Positions 57,290-64,000 of a DNA stretch of 64,000 nucleotides are shown here, in pieces (the first letter of the stretch is position 1; each line of letters opens with the position of its first letter). Location: assembly GCA_028571685.1 (NCBI GenBank), contig CM053143.1, positions 155,428,329 through 155,492,328 on the forward strand, given 5' to 3'. This DNA comes from Heterohyrax brucei. Taxonomy: Eukaryota; Chordata; Mammalia; Hyracoidea; Procaviidae. A program made the position numbers and the translations under genes. A model generated the notes under the pieces. That model was not told where the DNA came from. It saw nothing but the letters and a program-made list of their open reading frames with translations, and did not search any database.

Positions 57290-57838
57290 TTACTTTATAA
57301 CATTTTAAGTTACCGAGATAATTCATAATATATCTTACAACTCACTCATTTAAAGTGTAAGATTCAACGTTTTGTAGTATATTCACAGTGTAGTGCAACC
57401 ATTGTTCCAACCAACTGCAAAGCACTTTCATCACCCCAAAGAGAAATCCCGTCTCCTTTCACCATCAGCGCTCATCCTCCCTGTCTCCCCCAGGCCTATG
57501 TGACCACCATCTGCTTTCTGTCTCTATGGATCGGCCTACTGCGCATATTTCATGTAAGTGGAACATGTGACTGGCTGCTTTCATTTAGCAGAATGTTTTC
57601 AAGGCTCATCCATAAGACAGCTCATACTAGGTACTCCTTCCTTCCTATGGTTGAAGTATATTCCTTTCATGCTTACATCACACTTTGTTGCGCAGTTATT
57701 TGGCTGCCACACTGTTTTCCAGAGAGGCTGCACCACTTTACATTCCCACTAGCAGTACATGAGCTCCAATTTCTCTCTATTCTTGCCATTTTTAAAAAAA
57801 TAATAGTCATCCTAGTGGGTACGAAGTGGTACACTTAA
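57290..57838 (-). mobile_element. L1M LINE, 3' part (reverse)
   Basis: 'ttcacagtgtagtgcaacca', 'tttcatcaccccaaagagaa', 'atgttttcaaggctcatcca', 'cacactgttttccagagagg', 'ctgcaccactttacattccc', 'tcatcctagtgggtacgaag'. An internal deletion joins the UTR to ORF2 sequence near 57665-57710. The 112-codon frame on the plus strand (57500..57838) is a shadow of this LINE. Confidence 0.9.
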
Positions 57839-57959
57839 TTATTTTTAACACGAGTCTTTCAATTTTTGCCTGATAGCAGAGATCACAGACATTAACTTAC
57901 ATCATTTTCTTTGTGTGTATTCCCTGTTGATTCCTAATTTTCATGCCAACCACAATCCC

Positions 57960-58085
57960 ATCTATGTGGTCAGGACAATCATTATCACCATTTTACAGGT
58001 GAAGAAATGGTGGCTCACCACAGATCCAGAGCTCAGATTTGATCTCAAGTGTGCCTAAAACTCTGTGCTTTTAACTGCAGCATTC
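57960..58085 (-). repeat. MIR SINE
   Basis: 'cattatcaccattttacagg', 'tgaagaaatggtggctcacc', 'cagatttgatctcaagtgtg' and 'tctgtgcttttaactgcagc' follow reversed MIR. Confidence 0.75.
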
Positions 58086-58118
58086 TTCTGTTTCAACAAC
58101 TACTACACGCACACAAGG

Positions 58119-58266
58119 AAACCCTGGTGGTGTAGTCGTTAAGTGCTATGGAGTCTCACCAGAAGGTCAGCAGTTCCAATTTGTCCGGCACTCCTTGGAA
58201 ACTATGAGGCAGCTGTACTCTCTCTATAGGGTCACTATGAGTCAGAAGTGACTCAATGGCATTCTT
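58119..58266 (+). repeat. AfroSINE
   Basis: 'ggaaaccctggtggtgtagt' to 'gaagtgactcaatggcattc', with a T-rich end. Confidence 0.94.
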
Positions 58267-58334
58267 TTTTTAATATGAACACATAAACACGTGAAGGTCA
58301 AAGATTAAATTCATGGACTTCATGAATTTAAAGC

Positions 58335-58515
58335 GTATCATGTTTGGCTGCTGACCAAAAGGCTAGCAGTTCAAGTCTATCGAGAGGCATCTCAGAAGAA
58401 ATACCTAGTGATTTGCTTTTGACAAATTAGCCACTGAAAACCCTATGAAGTACATTTCTATTCTGACACAGTGTTAGCCATGACCATGAACTGACTCCAT
58501 GGCAAATGGTTTTAG
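58335..58515 (+). repeat. AfroSINE, spacer subtype, diverged
   Basis: 'catgtttggctgctgaccaa', 'aatacctagtgatttgcttt', 'ctgacacagtgttagccatg', 'ctgactccatggcaaatggt'. Confidence 0.88.
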
Positions 58516-58734
58516 CAGTGATGATGAAGATGCTGAAGAGACACGGCTTTTGGTTTACAGCAATGTGTTATCTGTTGGGAAATTACAGAACGGACAAGTG
58601 ATTTTTGTGATCACAGGGCAATTGTAAGGAAGACCTGAGATTAAGCAAACACACATCATTTTGGATAAATTATTGTTTTTATTACCCCATTTGGAAAATG
58701 AGAACATTAACCTTCCCCGGATTATGGTGATAAA

Positions 58735-59342
58735 AAGCATCTTAGTCATCCAGTGCTGCTATACAGAAACACCACAAGTAGATGGTTTTAACAAAGAATT
58801 TTTTCTCTCATAGTTTAGGAGGCTAGAAGTCTGAACTTTGTGTTGCCTCTGGGAAAGGTACTGGTCTACTACCTTTCCTGTGCAGGAACACTGACTCCAA
58901 AGGATGCACTCCACAGCTGGCACTGCCTTCTTGGTGGTGTGAGGTCCCCTGTCAGCTGTTCAAATCTACAAGGTGTGCCATGGAAACTCTATGGGGCACT
59001 TTTACCCTGTCTATAGGGTTGCTATGGGTCAGAATTGACTCAAGTTGGTTTTGATCCTTTGCTCAAAGGTGGCCTCTCTGCTGAATTCTCTCTTTTATAT
59101 TTCAAGAGATTGACTCAAGACAAGAGATTGACCCAAGACAACCCTAATCTTGCAGTTTTGAGTCCTGCCTCACTGACTTAACTGCAGCTAACCCCACTTC
59201 ATTTAACATCAGAGACAGGATTTATGATCCTAAGGAAAATGACATCAGATGACAAAGTGGTAGACAATCATACAATCCTGGGAATCATGGCCTAGCCAAG
59301 TTGACAAACATTTTTAATGGGACACAATTCAATCCATGACAA
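58735..59342 (-). mobile_element. MaLR-like solo LTR (family A), split by a SINE
   Basis: Reverse copy. It starts with the 3' end ('catcttagtcatccagtgct', 'accacaagtagatggtttta'), has the central block 'gactccaaaggatgcactcc', and is interrupted by an AfroSINE at 58951-59055. It then resumes with 'tggcctctctgctgaattct', 'tatttcaagagattgactca' and 'gacatcagatgacaaagtgg', closing with 'aattcaatccatgaca'. Read forwards the LTR therefore begins TGTCATGGATTGAATT, giving TG at the 5' end as LTRs require. Confidence 0.75.
58951..59055 (+). repeat. AfroSINE inside an LTR
   Basis: 5'-truncated: 'agctgttcaaatctacaagg', 'ctatggggcacttttaccct', 'tgctatgggtcagaattgac'. LTR sequence continues on both sides. 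Confidence 0.92.
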
Positions 59343-59659
59343 CATTTATACACATGCTAAGTATATTTGCGTTTCACTCATTTCACTGAGAGAACAAGTC
59401 CAGTTACTCTTGCATTCTCTGCAATAAGATGTTATTACTTCAGATTTCTGGTTTATTCTGCACCTTATATGAAAATGTTGCTTTACTCTTCTCCTTGTGG
59501 ACTAAGAAAAACTGCTCGGGTACAGGAGAAATTTACTGGAATTTTGGCTACAGTCACAAGCAATTATAAAAATTAAAATCCCACATGCTGTGCGTTAAAA
59601 GTTTTTAGTAAGAAAGTTCCGGCTTACTGAAACCTCTTTCTAGAAATCTTTTCTGTGGC
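59343..59659. other. Unassigned stretch
   Basis: Nothing recognised. Confidence 0.35.
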
Positions 59660-59698
59660 TACATATATACATATATATCTATATCTATATATATCTCC
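59660..59698. repeat. (TA)/(TATC) microsatellite
   Basis: TA-rich run with TATC units, just before a minus-strand AfroSINE. Confidence 0.85.
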
Positions 59699-59705
59699 AA
59701 AAGAA

Positions 59706-59865
59706 AAAAAAACCCACTGCCACAGAGTTGGGTCTTAGTCACAGCAGCTCTAGAGTTAGAGTAGAACTGCCCCATAGAGTTCCCAGGGAGCACCTGGCGT
59801 ATCTGAACTGCCAGTCTTTTGGTTAGCAGATGTAGCACTTACCCTACTATGTCACCAGGGTTTCT
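59706..59865 (-). repeat. AfroSINE
   Basis: Reverse copy from 'aaaaaaacccactgccacag' to 'ctatgtcaccagggtttctg'. Confidence 0.94.
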
Positions 59866-59881
59866 GATACATATACATATC

Positions 59882-60056
59882 TGTTGTCAGGTGCTGCTGA
59901 GTAAGTTCCAACCCACAGCAACCCTGTGCACAACGGAAGGAAACACTGCCCAGTCCTGTACCATCCTCCTAATTGTTGCTATGCCTGAGCCCATTGTTGC
60001 AGCCACTATGTTAATTCATCTCATTGAGGATCTTCCTCTGCTTTACCAAGCATGAT
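59882..60056 (-). mobile_element. RTE LINE, 3' 175 bp
   Basis: 'gttgtcaggtgctgctgagt' to 'gctttaccaagcatgatgt'. The shortest RTE copy in the window. A TA/TG-rich run (60057-60110) follows its truncation point. Confidence 0.9.
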
Positions 60057-60114
60057 GTATATACATAGACACATGTATATTTGTGTATGTATATATGTGT
60101 GTCTGCATATGAAA

Positions 60115-60275
60115 AAGAAAACAACACTGCTGTCAATTTTATTCCCAATCACAGCAACCCTATAAGACAGAGTAGAAATGTCTCATGAAGTTTTCAGGGA
60201 GTGGCTGGTGGATTCAAACTGCTGACCTTTTGATTAGCAGCTGAATTCTTAACCACTGTGTCACCAGAGCTCTCT
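60115..60275 (-). repeat. AfroSINE
   Basis: Reverse copy from 'gaaaacaacactgctgtcaa' to 'accactgtgtcaccagagct'. Confidence 0.93.
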
Positions 60276-60303
60276 CTCTCTACATGCTCACATATACACA
60301 AAC

Positions 60304-60340
60304 ACCCAAGTGCCATCGAGTCGGATTCGACTCACGGTAC
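60304..60340 (-). repeat. AfroSINE 3' tip
   Basis: 'cccaagtgccatcgagtcgg' plus 'attcgactcacggta'. Very short but close to consensus. Confidence 0.75.
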
Positions 60341-61267
60341 ACAAACACACATATTTATAATTATTATATCTTCATCTAGGCTCTTTCCAATCTTTGAATT
60401 TATGTGAGACTCAAACAGAAGAGCTTAAAGGAAATGATCTTCTGAATAACTAATTCATAAACACTGCTAAATGGTATATTTTTATACAAATTTTCCTGAA
60501 CAGAAACTAGACAAAACTCCCTCCACTTTTTAAGAAATCTTAACAAAAGCAGCAGGTTATTTTTGAGTGGGACAGAGTTAATTCAGGGACAGAAATACAG
60601 ACTAGAATACTATTTTTTAAAAAAGGTTTATTTTGAGCAAAGGATCCTTGTTATCTTAATCTTCAGCTTTCACTTGGAAGCTTGTAGGTAAAGGGTTTAC
60701 TCTCCATGGGGGTTGGGTGGGGTCGTGGGTAGGGTGGATGTGGATAAGACAGCAGGTCCAGTTTTACCACTTTCATTATAAATTTTGTCCTGGGGTTGAA
60801 GCACTCAGTAGAAAAGAAGAGCATTGTTCCTATGAACTGTATAATGTCAAGGAACAAGGAAATGTTTAGAAGGATGATTTCTCAATTTTATTTCTTGAAA
60901 GACACTCTTGTGGCCACATTTCCTTTCAACTCAACCCTGCTGCCTGGTTTGACTGAAACACATTCTTCTTGGTCTAGCACTATATGGGAAGATTAAGAAG
61001 ATTTTTTCTTGAACTAGCAGAGCAGGAAAGTTGGGAGAAATGAATTTGCTGATGAACCTTTAGTAAGTGACAGTATCGATCTTGGAAATGATGAAGTTCA
61101 TATTTTGATCTAGCCATAAATGTGAAGCAAGTACTCTCGCAAGGAAATGAAAAAATCTACTAAATTTTTATACTCCAATTTGAGTATCACTTGTTCATCA
61201 GTAATATTATTACATGAAATTTGCCAAGAAAAACACAGACTAATGTCAAAGCAGCTAATGTGAGATA
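60341..61267. other. Unassigned stretch
   Basis: About 0.9 kb, nothing recognised. A G-rich patch lies at 60700-60745. Confidence 0.35.
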
Positions 61268-61508
61268 AAGTGGGTACTGTGGATCGATTTGGGCATGTTG
61301 AAGCCCTACCTCAGAGTAACTGTAAATATGAGTAAATTCAGAAATACTGCTTTTGCAAAAACAATCAAATTAAGATGAGGGGTTACTGGATTAGGTTAAG
61401 CCCTAAATTCAATGGCTGGTGTTCTTATAAAGGAAGATAACGATACGAAGACACAGAGCGGACACGGGGTAAAGCACATGTACAGATGGATACAGAGATT
61501 GCAGTTAT

Positions 61509-61606
61509 GCTGCCACATGCCCTAGTGGCACAGAAGAGCTGTACTAACCAAAAGTATAGCAGTTCGAATCCACCAGCCGCTTTTTGAAGAAACAACACAA
61601 GGGCAA
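61509..61606 (+). repeat. AfroSINE inside the MLT1-type LTR
   Basis: 'ctagtggcacagaagagctg', 'gcagttcgaatccaccagcc', 'acaacacaagggcaatgagt'. The flanks TGCCACATGCC and TGCCACAAGCC make an 11-bp target duplication with one mismatch. Confidence 0.92.
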
Positions 61607-61655
61607 TGAGTTTGCCACAAGCCAAGGAATGTTAAGGATTGCTGGCAACTATCAG

Positions 61656-62390
61656 ATGAGAATTTGAGGCACTTACTGATGAAGATCAAAGACCACAGCC
61701 TTCAGCATGGAATACAACTCAACATAAAGAAAACAAAAATCCTCATAACTAGGACCAATAAGCAACATCATGATACACAGAGAAAACACCAAAGTTGTCA
61801 AGGATTTTGTTTTACTTGGATCCACAATCAACATTCAGACATGCAGCAGTTAAGAAATCAAAAGATGCACTTCACTGGGCAAATCTGCTGCAAAAAATCC
61901 TAACGTATTAAAAAGCTATGATGCTTTTTAATAAAGACTCAGACATGCCTGAACCAAGTCATGGTGTTTCAAGCTCCCTATATGCATGTGAACATTGGAC
62001 ATTGATGAAGATAGATGGATGAAAAATTCATGCTCTTAAATTGTGGTGTTGGTGAAGAATACCGACTATACCACGGACTGTCAAAAGAATGAACAAATTT
62101 GTCTTGGGAGACGTACAACCAGAATTCTCCTCAGAAGAGGAGAATGGCAAGAATACATCTCACATATTCTGAATATGTTATCAGGAGGGACCAACATTTG
62201 GAGGATATAATGCTAGGAGATGATAGGTGAAAAAGAGGAAGACTGTCAGTGAAACGGACGACACTGTTGTTACACCACTGAGTTCCAGCATAACCACAAT
62301 TATGAGGGCGGCGCAGGACCGGGCAGTGTTTTATTTTGTTGTAAAAGGGGCACTAAGTTGGAACCGACTTGATGGAACCTACTACCACCA
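61656..62390 (+). mobile_element. RTE LINE, 3' 0.73 kb, inside the MLT1-type LTR
   Basis: Begins just after the RT active site ('aggcacttactgatgaagat', 'agcatggaatacaactcaac'). It runs through 'ttacttggatccacaatcaa', 'actgtcaaaagaatgaacaa' and 'gcaggaccgggcagtgtttt', ending 'cttgatggaacctactacca'. No catalytic motif is included. Several small deletions. Confidence 0.92.
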
Positions 62391-62555
62391 CCAGAAAAGG
62401 CAAGGAAGGATTATTCCCTAGAGAACTTCAGAGGCTAAGGCCCTGACACCTTGATTTCTGGCTTTTAGCCTCCAGACACAGTGAAAGATTTTTTTTTTAA
62501 GCCACCCAGTTTGTAGTACTTTGTCACCCCGGCCAAGGAAACCTCCTGGGTAACA

Positions 62556-62933
62556 ATGAAGAGGCATTCTTCTGGTAGGTTACAGAACCAAATCAACCTT
62601 GACTGAGTCTTAGTTCTGTCACTAAGAGCTTTGTTTTCCTGAACGATTTGCTTAACTTCTCTGAGCCACTTTCCCACAAATCAGATAATATATATACAGT
62701 ATTTTCAATAAATTCTATCATTGCTCTACTGAGGAACAGAAATGTAACTAATATCCAACACAATATGGGCCTCCTTCTTCCACTCATCCTAAAATGTTAT
62801 TAAATTCAGCCCGTATTTATAGTCCTTGCTTTTGAGAAATCTTGACATCACCCTCAAGAAAGGCAGTAACTAGAGGGCATATCAGTGGGGTTTGGAGGTG
62901 GGACAGTGATAATTCAGTTGAGTTTAAAGGTGT
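62556..62933. other. Unassigned stretch
   Basis: Nothing recognised. Confidence 0.35.
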
Positions 62934-63095
62934 TTAGAGTGGCCCAGTGGTTAAAGGCTACACCTGATAACCAAAACGTCGGCAGTTCAAATCTGCCAGG
63001 TGCTCTGTGGAAACTCTACAGGGCACTTCTACTCTTACACAGCTACTGTGAGTCAGCACGGATTCAACAACAGTGGGTTTGGTTTTGGTTTAGAG
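62934..63095 (+). repeat. AfroSINE
   Basis: 'agagtggcccagtggttaaa' to 'ttcaacaacagtgggtttgg'. Short GTTTAGAG-like flanks may be its target duplication. Another SINE-like scrap ('atggctactgatcaaaaggt') sits at 63160-63185. Confidence 0.93.
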
Positions 63096-63184
63096 ACCTA
63101 CAAGGCGATCTGTCCAGCAGGCAGACGTTTTCAATGGATCTGTGGCTGTACTGGCATTGTGCTATGGCTACTGATCAAAAGGTG

Positions 63185-63689
63185 GCAGTTTGACTAGATG
63201 GTGTCTGGCCACCAGCAATGATTGCCCTAACAGGAAAGATTTAGAGTGGCTCTGATGTAGTGGGAGAAAAATAGGTGTGCAGAACTAGAACTCTTATTAA
63301 AGAGACCAGACTTGATGGTCTGACAAATTGGAGGGTCCCAGGAAGGCATGGCCCCTGGATTCTTTGTCAGCCCACAGCTGAAGTCATTCCTGAAGTCAAC
63401 TTTTAAAAGACTGCGTTAGACTCTAAGAGATAAAATGATACTGGTGAAGAGTGTGCTTCTTGGCTTAAGGAGATAAAAAAAGCTAACTGGGCAGTTCCTG
63501 TCCAGTGGCAAGAGGGTGGAAGGGGACACGAACTGGTTGAATGGACACAGAAATACAGAGTAGAAGAGAGAAGTGTGCTGTTATGACGTGGAGAGTAACC
63601 AGAGTTACACAGCGATGTGTGTGTGTGCAAGTGTTTGTATGACAAACTGACTTGCATTATAAATTTTCACTTAAAGCACAATTTCTTTT
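63185..63689 (+). mobile_element. L1 3' UTR
   Basis: 'tgactagatggtgtctggcc', 'accagacttgatggtctgac', 'aatgatactggtgaagagtg', 'gaatggacacagaaatacag', 'aaattttcacttaaagcaca'. The block that is repeated four times at 50615 is present once here (63192-63218). The 84-codon minus-strand frame 63403..63657 is a shadow of it. Confidence 0.9.
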
Positions 63690-63805
63690 TAATGGTCAGT
63701 AGTTTGAATCCATCAGGTGCACCTTGGAAACTCTATGGGGCAGTTCTACACTGTCCTATCAGGTCACTATGAGTTGGAAGCCACTCGATGGCAGCCAGCT
63801 ATTTA
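63690..63805 (+). repeat. AfroSINE, 5'-truncated
   Basis: 'tggtcagtagtttgaatcca' to 'agccactcgatggcagccag'. Starts directly at the 3' end of the L1. Confidence 0.92.
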
Positions 63806-64000
63806 TTTGTGTGTTCATGGTGGCTGTGTGGAGAGAGGAGGGCTGGAGGCAGGCATTTGGGTGTCCCATACAGAGTGGCAGTAACCAGTGTGATACCTGC
63901 AGAGGATGGTCAGGAAGACTGCAAGAGTGAGAACAGTGTGGTGCGCCAAGAGCCCAAGGATACACTGACGCTGGGGAGCAGGCACTGGCTAGCAGGGTTT
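63806..64000. other. Unassigned stretch to window end
   Basis: Nothing recognised. Confidence 0.35.

Larger units (their letters stand above)
61268..62555 (+). mobile_element. MLT1-type MaLR LTR, interrupted twice
   Basis: LTR pieces lie at 61268-61508 ('gcatgttgaagccctacctc', 'caatcaaattaagatgaggg', 'ggctggtgttcttataaagg'), 61607-61655 ('ccacaagccaaggaatgtta') and 62391-62555 ('aggcaaggaaggattattcc', 'ctgacaccttgatttctggc', 'agccacccagtttgtagtac'). A plus-strand AfroSINE and a plus-strand RTE fill the two gaps. With them removed, one nearly complete LTR of this old ERVL-MaLR family is recovered. Confidence 0.88.

Noticed and set aside
57500..57838. 112-codon frame that looks membrane-like (many F, L, I)
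   Set aside because: It lies antisense in an old L1M 3' part. The hydrophobic look comes from T-rich reversed LINE sequence.
60057..60110. Possible CRISPR-like or regular repeat
   Set aside because: It is TA/TG microsatellite sequence, and the genome is mammalian.

Overview
This is mammalian nuclear DNA from an afrotherian, most likely an elephant or a close paenungulate relative. The window holds about 48 copies or fragments of the tRNA-derived AfroSINE family. It also holds 12 fragments of an RTE-clade LINE whose 3' end matches the AfroSINE 3' end, and L1 copies with a 3' UTR that I recognise from proboscidean sequence. Older layers shared by placental mammals lie beneath these: MIR, L2, MLT1-type MaLR LTRs, MER5A, MER20 and L1M. 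The species is inferred from repeat content only.

I found no intact protein-coding gene, rRNA, tRNA or CRISPR array. Every open frame above about 110 codons lies in a repeat except one at 61..417 with no recognisable features. The window reads as intergenic or deep intronic DNA. The one gene-like signal in unique sequence is a TATA box followed by a possible short exon and splice donor near 10.57-10.68 kb, and it is weak.

Layout. 0-8 kb: unique AT-rich sequence, two RTE 3' ends, SINEs and one LTR (6.35 kb). 8-11 kb: a low-repeat stretch with a GC-richer block, two successive SINEs, the promoter-like signal and a 33-bp minisatellite. 11.4-14.4 kb: a near full-length RTE (minus strand) inside a MIR, with a perfect 16-bp target duplication. 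14.5-18.5 kb: SINEs, an MLT1-type LTR and two L1 3' UTRs. 18.5-26.4 kb: mostly unassigned sequence with a CCCACA-type satellite, one RTE and a SINE cluster. 26.4-38.4 kb: four more RTE copies (26.4, 29.8, 31.4 and 36.7 kb), MLT1-type LTRs, MER5A, MIR and L2. 38.4-48 kb: an ancient repeat, a dead pogo/Tigger-like transposase (41.8-43.1 kb), two RTE copies, MER20 and an L1M. 48-54 kb: an unclassified LTR, an L1 3' end containing four identical 28-bp units, a 71-nt hairpin and an L1 fragment. 54-64 kb: dense SINEs, two LTRs related to the 6.35-kb one, an L1M fragment and a nested MLT1/SINE/RTE composite (61.3-62.6 kb).

The main story is nested retrotransposition. RTE supplied the machinery and AfroSINE, carrying an RTE-like 3' end, was probably copied by it. 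Insertions interrupt one another in a readable order: MIR and MLT1 are oldest, then LTR and RTE, then SINE. All RTE and transposase frames seen here are broken. I found no sign of a new multi-gene system.
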